From Blastomyces gilchristii SLH14081 (lineage: Eukaryota > Ascomycota > Eurotiomycetes > Onygenales > Ajellomycetaceae): a DNA stretch of 64,000 nt. Numbering within the stretch: the stretch's first letter is position 1; each line of letters starts with the position of its first letter. The DNA lies in assembly GCF_000003855.2 (NCBI RefSeq), contig NW_003101679.1, forward strand, positions 4,301,393-4,365,392, read 5' to 3'. The notes beneath the pieces are model-generated. The model worked only from the letters and a program-made list of their open reading frames with translations. It did no database searches and was not told the origin of the DNA. This document shows, one piece after another, positions 48,893-60,600 of the stretch. The position numbers were made by a program, and so were the translations under genes.

Positions 48893-51800
48893 AATGTAGG
48901 CACAGGTGGACACAGGGCTGGCTAAGTGCGGACGAGACAGTTGACAAAGGAGCTCTGTAAAATATAAGTGAAGCCAAATGAAAAGGCGGAAAGGTGATGG
49001 TGGGCGAGGAAAGAAAAAACTCGACTGACAATGGAAAGGGAAAGAGCTGAAGATATAGAAAACCAGTGAGTGTACTTACTGTTCAAGGCTATTTTCGGTT
49101 TCAGGCAAGCAGCACCCTCACTTCTTTCCTCCCTTTTGTGGTCAAGCCCGCCTTTACCCAGGATGTGATATATCGCTCTGAGGAGAAGGTGACATCGTGA
49201 AGCCCCGGACAAATCCTTAGGGCAGATCTCTTGACCGGCCAACTGCTAAAAGCAGAAGTAACCGATGCAGTGGGCTCAACATCCTAGATGACGAGAAGAG
49301 CATGGTGGTGTTGTATGGCCCTGGCCTCCACCCAATATATCAGTAGTGATATGGAATGATGCCTGCATATGATATAGCTTTCGTTTGCTGGCTGAGGTAA
49401 ATGTGCAGCTATAGATAGCGGTAGCAGCAACCAGATGGGGCCTGCATCAGTAGGAGACACACCTGCACCGTCTGAGGCAAAACTATCTATCAGCAGATCT
49501 TACACGCACCAAATAAAAAAGTGCGCCTCTCTCTAATCGCAATGCAGATGTCAAAATGACTCTGGCTCATGACACGCGTGGAAGCCTGAAAACAATGTAG
49601 GGCATGTTTGTTTGCGCGGTCCAGATACTGGGAGCGAGGCAAATAATTCCCCTATCAAGTTTCCCACACAAGAGTCCGAAATTGGAGAAGTCACTTAGGC
49701 TTTGATACAATTATCCACTTGCCCAGGGGGTCAGCATAAAACAATGAAATAAGCATTTGCCTCATGAAACAACGGTATGCCGGATGGCATATCGAGAGGG
49801 TTAACAATTCTTGGGCCGCCGTTTTCCGTGCCAATGTTCGGCCATATGAAACGCCATGAAGCAGCCAGCGGTGGTAAACTGCTGCATAAATGCAGAACCT
49901 ATACCCCAGGAAATAGTGGAGATGTCCTAGGAAACAAGGTAATACTATGTTGGGACCTTGGGGTACGGAGGGAGTAGGGAATGTCCTGAGGATCAGACAA
50001 GGCCAAAAGCTATAGGGGTATATTGTGGGGAAGTAAGTGATGGGGATCGGAATTGGCGGGTAAGTTTACTACCACTACTATCGACCGAATTCCCCAAGAA
50101 TTTCTGAAAGATCCGCATGAACTGACAATGCGGGCTCCTATCATTTGGCTCATATCTGCGCAGTGCTCCTTGACCATGCTTCAAGGCTCAAGAAAGATTG
50201 CCCACAATTGGGCCATCTTCAAGTTCACGTGATTTCGAACCTGCTGCCGATTGTTAGCGCTCGTTCATCCGAAGCAACTCGGCGTCTCTCAAAGTCAATT
50301 CCACCCTGAGATCTATCCTTTGATTGATCCTCTGCTTGCCGATGGCAGACCTGCTGCACGAAGTATTGCATGATGCTCTAGCCGACTGTAGGATCGTCAT
50401 CCAGGCTGATAGTCCGCCATCATCCCGCCATGCACGGAGGTTCAAAGAGTGACAGAGCAAGTTTGCCGGAGTCTATTTTATGCAACCTGATGCAAGTGCA
50501 ACCCCAAGTTGCGCACGGCCGGCTGGGTTTTGCCGTTGGTCTGATTCGCCTTTCGAAGGCGATTCCAACTATACCTTAACGTTTCAGCGGTGAATAAAAT
50601 AATTTATGAGCCTGATGTGACCCCAGATCAACCGAGGCTGCGTGATAGCAATACAGATCCAGAACGGGTTCCACGCTAGGGAGAGAAATGGTTTTCCTAC
50701 CACCCCCTTTTATTAGTCTCTCATATTGAAACCAGGTAGATCACACTCTGCATACCGAAGAAGAAGAAAAACCGGAATCCCTTCCCAAAACACTTGGGTC
50801 ATCTGCATTCACCGGCAGGCGTTGACCGTTAACCAAGCTAGTCACTTCGTCATGTCGAGCAATTCCTCCGGGGAAGGGTACTGCAGAATCGCACATGGTG
50901 TCACCGAAAGCATGGCAAATGACGAGGCTTCTTGGGAGTTCTCAGCTTTGGGAAATATTCCTGGCCAATAGCATGAATTTTATGCTAAATATGACTACCT
51001 AGGGGTGGTGGGTGCTTTGGGGGAGTTGAACCTTCTTTTTTCTTTTCATATTTGTCATTACTTCCTCAAACGCAACTAACCTAGATTAGAAATGTCTCTA
51101 TAGTTATCAAAGGTTTCGAGGAAAAAGCCATGAGATACCTTGTTTAAAGTTTTATGTGTTTTCCTCCCCGAACCACTTCGGATCGCCCTCCATCTTCGGT
51201 ATGGATTGCAATTCTACTCCCACTTCCTCCTGGGATATTCATCCGCATATTATCGGTGTCGAGCCGGCGAGCATGTCAGTTTGGATGATCACGAAGATAA
51301 TTCCATATCATACGGCATGGCACAAAGCCCTTCTTCAGCCGTTCTGCCGCTCAGAACCCCGTAGTTCAGGCTCTACGCACGATAACCGAGCCCATCTAGT
51401 CTGCATGGGATAAACAACATAAAACATCCTATTCTTTTCCTTCAAACAGAAAGTGGGGAACCTCGCCTTCTTAAGTTGGTCAAACGTAATTTCCTCCCAG
51501 GGGCGTCTGGGTCTGTTTTTCGCATTTCGTTGTCTTTCTCTGTTCAGCATACTTTTGTGTATGTTACACCTAGGCACAGCGGGTAGGCCAAAAATATAGT
51601 ACACTGCTTAGATTCTTTTTTTTTTTTTTTTCCCCTCTCTCGCCCCAGCTGCGAGATCTCGGTTCCTCTGGACCTTGTATCAGTTGCTCAAATCACTGAT
51701 TTCCTCCCAAATCGAAGTTTTGTGCCCGTTCCCGTTCGCACTTCTCAAGTTATAAATGTATGTTGAACATTTTCCATGCCTGCTGCTTCCTGTCATTTAC

Positions 51801-52374
51801 GTGATATAATCAATCGCCATCCATTTTATTTTTCTCCTTGATTTGATTGAGTCGTCAGCCTAGCCAGTTCAAAGTTCATCCAAATCATATTCCCTTTGTG
51901 TCACCCAGATCTTATGATCCATCTCATGTAGTATTGTTGTCTTGTTTTGATCTACCGAGACATCTGGACTAGATCATGATGATGCAGAGACCATGGGTTA
52001 ATTTAACCTCATAGTTCTGCTGCATCTTTGTCTTCTCCTTCTATTTGAGTTGGTTGGGTTTTTCATATTCCCCGAATGCCCTAACGTTCTTCCTCCTCTC
52101 CTATCTTCTTTCTACTTAAGTGTATTCTTTGATACTCGCACCTGCCTAGGGCCCATACATGGGCAATGAACAAGCGTGCCCTTTCCCTCAGCCCATCTAT
52201 AGCAGATCAGAATCTGTAACTAAGCAAATATCACCCTGCCATCTCTTTGTGTTTTGAACGATGCGTTTCAAACGTCTAATAGTTCAATATTCCCTTGCAT
52301 GTCCTCCAGGGAAATTTTTGCTCTCTGAACATTCACATAACTCTTGATTTCCCTCCCAGACTCAGACCCTGACC
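48893..52374. other. Long intergenic region between the M35 protease and the 196-residue secreted protein
   Basis: Nearly 3.5 kb with no supported gene; several open stretches under 90 codons have no coding signal I can recognise. It contains the TCACGTGA palindrome at 50225-50232 and a T-rich tract followed by a pyrimidine stretch at about 51616-51645. The last several hundred bases probably include the 5' leader of the gene starting at 52375. Confidence 0.45.
50225..50232. promoter_or_regulatory. TCACGTGA palindrome in the long intergenic region
   Basis: Third copy, about 1.3 kb upstream of the M35 gene start and 2.1 kb upstream of the secreted-protein gene. Confidence 0.4.
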
Positions 52375-52965
52375 ATGATTCCAGCGCTGGCATTTATCCT
52401 TGCCGTAATCTCATCGGCAATAGGTACGTCGCCTCGAATCCCCTTCGACAACACGGCTGCCCCCTTCTCCAAGCGAGCCATGGACGAGCTTTCCACAAGT
52501 CTCTCCGTCACCATCGGGTTGCCCTGCACGAACTCAGTCTTAAACCCAGCGGACCCTCTCGAGCTTACAGTTTCAGTCCACAATAACAATCCAAATCAAG
52601 CCGTTACTCTCTTAAAGTGGAACACCCCACTTGACCCGCAAGCCAACGTGCTTGGAGTCTTCGAAGTCCGTGAAGCCGAGTGCGGTACACCTGTGGACTC
52701 CTTAGTCGCCAAGATATCTCGAAAACTGCCCCCAACCCCAGAGGATCTAGTTGAAATACCGGCCAATGGCGTGAAAGAAGTTCAAGTTACGTTACGCCCG
52801 ATGGGTTTCAGTGCTGGTCACCAGTATAAGATCTCCGCGAAGGGAAGATGGCAGGCATTGTGGGCGGCTGGCCTCGATGATGTGATAGCGACGGATTCGG
52901 TGAATATGGCCTGTGCTACATCCGGCAATTTCGAGTCGAACGTGGTTATGGTGTCGTTTAAGTGA
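52375..52965 (+). CDS. Small secreted protein resembling a free-standing M35 propeptide domain
   Basis: A 196-residue single-exon protein. Residues 1 to about 17 form a signal peptide (IPALAFILAVISSAIG), and a dibasic SKR|A at about 32-34 suggests Kex2 processing. The rest is a predicted beta-sandwich: LELTVSVHNNNPNQAVTLLK near 62-81, a VFEVREAE strand, and VKEVQVTL near 139-146. This pattern parallels the propeptide of the neighbouring deuterolysin ([20 protein letters not shown], then a [12 protein letters not shown] strand). No HEXXH or other catalytic motif is present, so it is not a protease. Two or three cysteines may pair. I infer a secreted fold relative of M35 propeptides; whether it binds or inhibits such proteases is unknown. 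Confidence 0.8.
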   Translation: MIPALAFILAVISSAIGTSPRIPFDNTAAPFSKRAMDELSTSLSVTIGLPCTNSVLNPADPLELTVSVHNNNPNQAVTLLKWNTPLDPQANVLGVFEVREAECGTPVDSLVAKISRKLPPTPEDLVEIPANGVKEVQVTLRPMGFSAGHQYKISAKGRWQALWAAGLDDVIATDSVNMACATSGNFESNVVMVSFK

Positions 52966-54107
52966 GGAGGAAACTGTTCATTGTTTTGAAGTTATATTAG
53001 TTTATAGTGCTTGAAGGCCGGCGAAATTCTCATTGTTGCGCGGGTACCAGGGGGTTCCCTATTTAATTACCCGATTTTCAGCGTTATTTCTCTCTAAACA
53101 ATGGTGGTGCAGATGTATGGATTCACAGACATGCGTAAAAGATCTTCTTATCCCTATGGAAATGAGACGGACAGTAGTCTGTATAGCTGAGGTTGAAATT
53201 AATTGTAATGATATTCACATGAAATACCAGGAAATTAGAAAAAGGGATGTCCTTTGCTCCATCTTCTCCGACGCTCTTCCCCTGTCCACTGTAGAAGTAG
53301 GACCCTTAGAGGGGGAACAATTGCTGGGTTGAAGATCTCACCTGTTACAACCTACAGCACGAAGTAAAGGCTTCTGATATACGACCGAATATAATAAAGT
53401 ATGAAGAAGTTCAACGCAATGGTTCTTTTCCATAAGGTACGTCATAGTTAACAGCCATGAAACAACTGGAAAGAAAGTAGAAAACGAGAAGACGGAGGGG
53501 AAAATATTTGATTAAGAAAAGCAAAAACGAAGAAAGAAAGGAAAAACGAAAGTAGGGGACAACGATTAAGTAACGTCCCTTTCTCTTGACAGCACAGGGC
53601 TTTCCCCCAGATATCATAAAAATGTCCATGAAAATCCGGGTATCTTTCCCTCATAAGTGCCAGTCAATGTTTTGTTCCGCCACGTTTTTCCGTTCGTTTT
53701 CTTTTCTTTTTTTGTTCTATTCAGTGTTTGAAAAACACCCCCCCCCAACCAATAATTCTCCGATATGATAGATTGTGCAACAGGTCGCAAAATCAGAACG
53801 GAAACCATGCATAGGCGGGGTGGAAAACGATTTCATAAGCTTTAAATCCAGTTTCCTCTTTCCTCTAATTGTGCTGTGTGAAGGATAGGAAATAAGAGCA
53901 AGACAAAAGAGGTGTCAAGGGATGTAGAGACGTTTTCTTCATTTTTTTGACGTGCAGGGCTGAGAGCGAACAATGGAATGGAATCTCATAAATCTTTTTT
54001 CTTTTTCTCGGTTCGCCCATTTAAAAAAAATAATTGAGAAAAAATCAAGGCGACCTTCCGTCGTTAGCTCCAGGAGACTTGCGCGAATCAAACAACATGG
54101 CCCGCAT
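52966..54107. other. Convergent intergenic region, no gene seen
   Basis: Lies between the 3' ends of the plus-strand secreted-protein gene and minus-strand RPS0. Short open stretches (for example 53033-53332) have no recognisable product. Holds 3' UTR sequence of both genes; a run of eight or more C is near 53740. Confidence 0.5.
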
Positions 54108-55143
54108 CTACCATTTGACGCCCGCATCTGGCGCAGCAGTATCGGTAGCCCAGGTTTCAGCAGCACCAGCAGCAGCGCCGGAGCTGGCGGCCCACTCACC
54201 AGCAGCCTCAGCTTCCCAGCCCGGGGCAGCGCCAGCAGGCACGGCGGCACCAGTGGCAGCAAAAGCAGGAGCGACTTGAGCTTCCCAGCTGTCACCAACC
54301 AGTCCACTCTCGATAGCAGCGGCACCGACCTCCTCGGCACCGGGAACCTTAGCCTCCTCGATTTCCTTGTTCTCCTCGGCCTCAGGGTCGCGGTAGAAGT
54401 ACAGGTCGACAACGACGTCCCACTCAGTCTCGCGGCTGGCGATGGTGCCGCGCAGACGCAGGACCTCACGGGCAAGCATCCACCAGATCAGACCGATGGC
54501 ATGGCGACCCTTGTTGTTGGTGGGGATGGCGACGTCGACGAACTCGGTAGGGGAGTCGGTGTCGCAGAGGGCGATCACAGGGATGTTGACGTAGCTGGCC
54601 TCCTTGATGGCCTGGTGATCGGTGCGAGGATCGGTAACGATGATGAGGCGGGGTTCCTTGAAGGAGCGCGTGATGTAGTTGGTGAAGTTACCGGGGGTGA
54701 AACGACCGGCAATGGCAGCAGCACCGGTGTGAGCGGCGAACTTGAGGACGGCGCGCTGGCCGTAGGGACGAGCGGAAATCACACAAACGTCGGCTGGGTT
54801 GTCAATGGCTGCGATGATGCGGGCAGCAAGGACGATTTTCTCCCTGTTTAGCACAACGGAAGGCATGAGCAAAACTGTAGGTTCTTTTTTTATCTCCGTT
54901 TTTTTTTTCTCTTCTCTCTCTCTTTTCTTTTTTCCTTCCAATTTCCTTTCCTCGAATAGAACTTTTGCCTTACCAGGTCTTTCCAATGTTGATAACATTG
55001 ATTCCATCAGGGCGAGTCTTCCACAGGTAGGGATCCATGTGGACTTGCAAGTTCTTGGAGCCGAGATGACATTGGGCGGCCAGCAACATCTCAATATCTT
55101 GAGATGTCGCATTGAAGATGGGAGGGAGGTTGGAAGGAGCCAT
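54108..55143 (-). CDS. RPS0: 40S ribosomal protein S0 (uS2), two exons
   Basis: Exons 54974-55143 and 54108-54843 with a 130-nt intron (54844-54973, GTAAGG..AACAG) encode 301 residues starting [20 protein letters not shown]. The intron splits a tryptophan codon ([12 protein letters not shown]). The core shows family blocks [63 protein letters not shown] and [12 protein letters not shown]. An acidic, Ala/Trp-rich tail ends [12 protein letters not shown], like the RPSA/laminin-receptor-type tail of eukaryotic uS2. It is needed for 40S assembly and late 18S rRNA maturation, at the head-body junction of the small subunit. The gene is divergent from mitochondrial uS15, with start codons 325 bp apart. 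Confidence 0.97.
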
Positions 55144-55468
55144 GTTGGGCGACTGATATTTTCGAAAGGAGGAGAGGATAAATATCAATCGGTGGCAGTT
55201 TGTCGTTTGTCGCGTTGGAGTGGAGAAAGTAAATGTTCGCTGGGAGATTTTGGGAGGTCGATTGTGTGCTATTTCCCGATACGGCGACTAGGGCAAAAAA
55301 AAATGTTCCGAAGGCTTTTTCCGGCCGCAGATCACGGGATGGCTTCTTGATGACTAAGTTAAACTTGGCGAGATTTCTTTTGAGGAAAAAAAAGAGGCAT
55401 AAGGACGTCAGGTTAATGAGAAGGTTAGATGTCTTTCCTCCTGACGCATTGAGAGCTCTAACGACAAC
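55144..55468. promoter_or_regulatory. Shared divergent promoter of RPS0 and mitochondrial uS15
   Basis: Only 325 bp separate the two ATGs. The interval contains GACGTCA (55404-55410), a CRE-like 7-mer about 60 bp before the uS15 ATG, and an A-rich tract at 55384-55393. It must hold the 5' leaders and core promoters of both genes unless leaders overlap. Confidence 0.6.
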
Positions 55469-56535
55469 ATGCCTCCACGGCTCTTCAGTCAGCCCTACCC
55501 TCGGGCCTTAAATGGTATGTCAGTAGGCTAGTTGTTTACCGGTGTGTGCGGCTATCTATTGGCGTTGCTCTAACATTTCTATATCCAGTGTCCATATTGC
55601 AAAACCCATTCGCAGCCCTATCTCTAGGGCCGTCGCCGGCCTCGTCGAGAATAGCACAATTCAGTAACAAAAGTCGCACCAAGAAGAGAAAAAGCCAGAA
55701 TCCATACGCAATTGCACAGGCCCGGCAACGGAAAGCGGCGAATTTGTCCCGACAAGCCGTGTTGAAAAAAGAGCGTATTTCTTCTACCTATGGCGACCCC
55801 GTCACCGGCAATCCTACCCCCTTCATCGAATCGCTGATGCCAGAGCAACCTGAACGCACTGCTGCCTCCATTCCCACATCTACATCTCAACAAGGGAGCA
55901 AGAAGGCTGAAAATACCCAACCCGCTCCCTCTCCTGCAGTCCCCGACCTGAATCACTATTTGACATCTGCCGAATTCCAAGCGGCTCTTGAGCGGTCGAA
56001 ACGCCTTACGGAGCCCGTGGCGAAGAGCCAAAGCCATTCAGTCGATCCGCAAGCCGAGGAGGAAGCGCGGCTCGCACATGAAGAAGCGCACCGCAACGCG
56101 CAACAAGCCATCAGCCGCATTATCCAGCTTGAGAATGGCAGCAACAAGGATCGGACCCGGGTGAATATCCAGCGCTGCATACATACTTTTGGCAGACACG
56201 TTACAGAATCGCTCCTTGCGCCCAAACCTCCTGCTGCCATCAACCCTTCAGCGCCCCAGCACCCAGCAAGACCGGCACGAGCGGGACCAGACACAGGGTC
56301 TTCGGAGGTACAGATTGCTATTCTAACAACCAAGATTCAAGTGCTTGCTCAGCAGATGTCCAAGTATGGACACAAGGACAAACACAACAAGCGGAATCTC
56401 CGGGTGCTTGTTCACAGGAGACAGCGGTTGCTAAACTATTTGAGAAGAAAGGAGCGCGGGGGACCTCGGTGGCAGAACCTGATGAGCACCCTTGGGCTGA
56501 CCGATTCATCATGGAAAGGGGAAATTAATTTGTAG
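55469..56535 (+). CDS. MRPS28: Mitochondrial small-subunit ribosomal protein uS15m, two exons
   Basis: Exons 55469-55514 and 55589-56535, intron 55515-55588 (GTATGT..CTAACAT..CCAG, 74 nt), give 330 residues. The first exon encodes PPRLFSQPYPRALN, so the mature start of the reading frame is upstream of the long ORF in exon 2. The N-terminus is basic and hydroxylated, fitting a mitochondrial targeting peptide. The middle is a poorly conserved extension with charged helix (EEEARLAHEEAHRNAQQAIS). The last ~80 residues are the uS15 domain: GSSEVQIAILTTKIQVLAQQ, then KDKHNKRNLRVLVHRRQRLL and NYLRRKERG. uS15 binds the central domain of small-subunit rRNA. Symbol follows the yeast uS15m name. Confidence 0.93.
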
Positions 56536-57686
56536 GGTTGTAAATATAGGAGGCGCGCTTTTGTTATTTTGTAGGTTACTTTTTGGTATTAGACCGCAAT
56601 TTGTGTTTGCTTTTCTTTCCTTTTTTTTATTTTTTTGTTCCTCATTTCACCCTACCAAACGATTTCTCGCTTTGAGAAATCTCAAATCATCCGCACGTAC
56701 TTTACAATGAGTTACCGGACCGGCATTTGCTTTTAGTTCAATTAAATGTATTTATATGGCTGCTGTGTTGTTCTTGGCTACAAGGGTATATTCTCTTACA
56801 GACAACACTGTCTTCCCTTCCCATTCTTGATCAAATTCTAGTGAAGCGTTTTGAGGAACACAACACAAATACATCAACAACCAAAAGCTCCGAAGCTCTT
56901 AACCTATTTATGGTATTCACCAGGAAACCCCTCTTACCCCGCTCGTAGTGACTGTGCCTGGGTGATAGTAACTATACAGCTAGGGGTATGTGTTGTAGAT
57001 TCAGCCTCACCGCCTTCCTATTCCTGTATTCTGCCGTCCGACTGCCCCGTCGCCAACGAAATTATTTCTATCACAGACCGTCGCAACAACAACACACACG
57101 GCCCTCGGCACCATAACAATAACAAATACCCCCCCTCGTCTTCTTCTTCTTCTTCTTCTTCTTCTTCTTCTTCTTCTCTTCCCATCTTCTTCTTCCATTC
57201 CTCACCCTCTTCATACCACGCCATCTTCGAGCATCGTATGCTACATCAACCTCTCTATCAAATCCTTACGTTCACGGTCTTACTTTGACATCTCTCATAC
57301 CCAGCTCATTTTTCCTTCTCGCCGCTTCTTTTACTGGCTCTCACCACATAACCTTCGCATTAGGCGCGTTATCAATCCCCTTCAACGATCTGCATCGTTC
57401 TAAAAGCGCCCTCGCCAATACCGTGCTGCCTTCTATCTGTCGCATAATTCCAGTTGGCAGTTCTACAACAGTACTAGGCGGGGCTTCTGACCCTTGTTTA
57501 GCGAGCTCTATCCTGGTTTGTTTTCTATTATACCCTGTGGTGCCTCTCTTTGCGAGTACACTGGATATTTACTAACAGGGCCTAGGTTGGAGCTTCAACG
57601 CCATTCCTAGCTTTGTAGCCCATCGCCTCAGAAACAGCCGCTTGACGCTTTATATCTAAGTCGGGCACTCTGCCCTCTGTTGCGCC
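56536..57686. other. Intergenic region with TCT microsatellite, probable long 5' leader
   Basis: Plus-strand tandem genes flank it. A (TCT)n tract lies at about 57139-57177. Pyrimidine-rich sequence continues to the next ATG at 57687, and an upstream intron in the leader cannot be excluded. Short open stretches here show no recognisable product. Confidence 0.45.
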
Positions 57687-60600
57687 ATGCGTACTCGATC
57701 GCAGCCAATTTCCCCAAGCGGGTTTCAGTCGCTGGAAACCGTTCCTCGCAGGAGGAAGACGACGGCTTCCAAGACCACCAAAACCACCAAAACCACGAAG
57801 CCCACAAAGGAGGCAAGTGCCAAAGTCGAGAAAAAGAAACCCGGAAAGCGCGGTCCCAAGAAAACATTGAAGAAAACGGCGGCTAAATCCGAGGAAACCA
57901 CGACCACAGCTGAAAACAGTAACGACGCCCCCGCGCCTGCGCCTACCGACAACACTTCCGTGAACGAGTCCCCACAGGATGTTAATGACGTTGCGACAAG
58001 TCTAGAACCGGTTGAACAACCTACAACAGATAAATGTGAGCAGCCAACTTTTTCTTCAACTTCTCCCTCAACAGAGCCCACACCCGTGGACGCTCGCCCC
58101 ATTTCTGTAGATACAGCAGCCCCTTCTTCAATTTCTACCCTGCAGGTTGGATCCCAGGATGAGCATTGGCAACCCCCCTCTGCAAATTCTTTACCTAGAA
58201 TCAGTGCATCTACTCCACCTGTAAGGTTTGCCCCGCGACAACGTGGAAGCTCGATTCTCGAGGCAAATTCCACATTTTCTTCTTCTGTGAGCTATCCATC
58301 TACACCAACGGAAAATCATCGGGAGTCAAGCTCAAGCGCTGCGGGTCAGATCCCCGCCACCAACTCTTCAAGCACTCCCAGATTATTTGAACGTCCTACG
58401 CGCCGTTCGTACCCCCCAATTTCACTTTCAGGCCCTGGACCTTCTAGACCCACTTGTCGTTCTTTTACTTCTTCTCTGGATCGTTCGGACCCTCAGAGGG
58501 CCTGGCGATCAGGAACTGACCGTTTCTCACCTTCTTCTCAACTCCGTGTCTCTCAAGGCCAGCAAGCTGGACTTGGATTAAATCTTTCTCAAAATTCTCG
58601 CTCGTCTAGGTTGGACGTCTCTCGCATAGGCTTGGAAAATTACTCCACTTCACAATCTCTGTCACAATCCACGGCGCGAAGATCTCAGAGTCCATTAGAA
58701 CGAGCAGCCTCCGCTTTAAATCCTGATGGTGCCCTCATCTTTGATCTGAATACGCCTCAACCAGCTGACAGAGCCCCTCATTCAATTCCTCAGTTTTCCT
58801 ATCCTCTCCACTCTTCCCTTTTTGCACCCCCAGTTGACCCCTGTCAGAGTCCACTGGCGTCTACTCAAGCCAATGCTAGACCTTCCACCCCCCAAAGTTC
58901 TTTCTATGATTCCCCTGATTCTAGCCCCTTTGAATCAATTGTTCGAGACCGCCTTTACCGTACCTGGGAATCTCGGATAGCTCCAAGAGCTTCCCGCACT
59001 GCATCTCGCATTTCCGATAACATCCTACCAATTGCTACACCGCCTAGGATGACAACCTCGATAGGGACGCAGACATCACCTACCCTAGCTTCGGAGATAG
59101 TCCCTAAATGCGCATGTTGTTCTGCGATACTGATCTGCCCCAATAATAAACATCATGTTAACGCTGCTTTTGGAGTCGACCAACCCAAGAATCAGAAAAC
59201 GCTAACAGAAAATACAGCTTCACCCCGTAAGAAGCGAGCACGACGACGAGATTATTCAAGCGATGACGATGGCGATTTGCGATCCTCGAAGAAACGCCGC
59301 GATGCCGTAACTTCGTCTATTGCGCACCACAGGCAGCGAAGAGTGACACCATATGCCGAACGATCCCGTCGCAGAGCAGTCGAAAGCCAAGGCCGGATTG
59401 ATAAAACACTTTTCCGCATTCCTCAACTAATCGCTCAAAACAATGCAGATCGAGATACGACTGGCAATGATAAGGTAGACGATGCTGATGTCGAAGAACC
59501 AGCATGGGATGTGCTCAACCAGATGCGAGCAGATGCAGCAGAATTATCAGATCAAGAGCAAGCACAGACTCTCGAGGCCCCTCAGACCCCAACCCGGAAC
59601 TGGGACATTCGAGGGCTGTTTAATTCAGTCCCTAGGTCGATTTCAAAGTTCATTCCAACGTTCAGTCTTTCTCCGGTGCGAACAGGGTCGTCTATTGAAG
59701 TATCTTCGACACCACCGGAGGCTGGAGGGAGACCTGCCCTATCCATGCCAGTGGTGAGTACTCCGGATCAGAGTGAGCCATCTGAACAACCTGAGCAAAC
59801 TCCGGAGTTAGAGCATTTGACATATTCCCTTTTCCCGCAACCACTAAACCGGCGCCAGCTGTTGGGAACCCCCCCCGATGTTCGATCCCCACAGAAGGGA
59901 GCCCAGAAAGGTATCGTGACCGAAACGACCGTTTCTAAGGAAACTACAAATAGCAACACGCAACACGCGCCCGAAGATGAAAACAATAACAATAACAACG
60001 GTAGCAGTAAGAACCCAAGAAAACGCAGGCGCTCAAGTCCAGAGTCGATTCCAAATCCCCCAGGCACGAGCTATGGAATGGATTTGAGATATTTTGGGGA
60101 CAGTTCACTAAGCGAAGCAGATGATGACTCGATACCCGAAGATATGACTACGTTTGGCACTGAGCAAGATCCACGCCCCATTCCACCCACAGAACAACCT
60201 GCTATTCGAGGTATCTTACGTGGTACAAAGCGCGTTCGTTTTGATGCTAGCCCAGAAAACACTCCATCTAAGCTTCGACTCCGCCATCCCCAACCTCAAA
60301 CCGTCGATGATAACCAAAGAATGATCGAGGAACAAGGTTCATCTCTTTCTTCCACAGACGATGCCATGGATATCTCCAGCGACCATTCTACAGGCGAACC
60401 GTCAGCGTCTACACCGCCTGTCAACCCTCAAGCCCCTCCATCTGAATCCTCAGGAGATCCTCAGCCATCCCCCCCCTCTTCACCAATCATTCGCCCTAAC
60501 CCTTTTGGAACCTACTGCCTAGACTACGATATGTTTTCAGACGATGATGATTTATATGAGGAGGAAATTGCCGCTGAACAGGCAGCTGCAACTGAAGCCG

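Noticed and set aside
51335..51604. 89-codon minus-strand ORF as a small gene
   Set aside because: No signal peptide, domain, splice context or promoter evidence; likely chance in the long intergenic region.
53973..54851. 292-codon plus-strand ORF opposite RPS0
   Set aside because: It is the antisense shadow of the highly codon-biased RPS0 exon 2.
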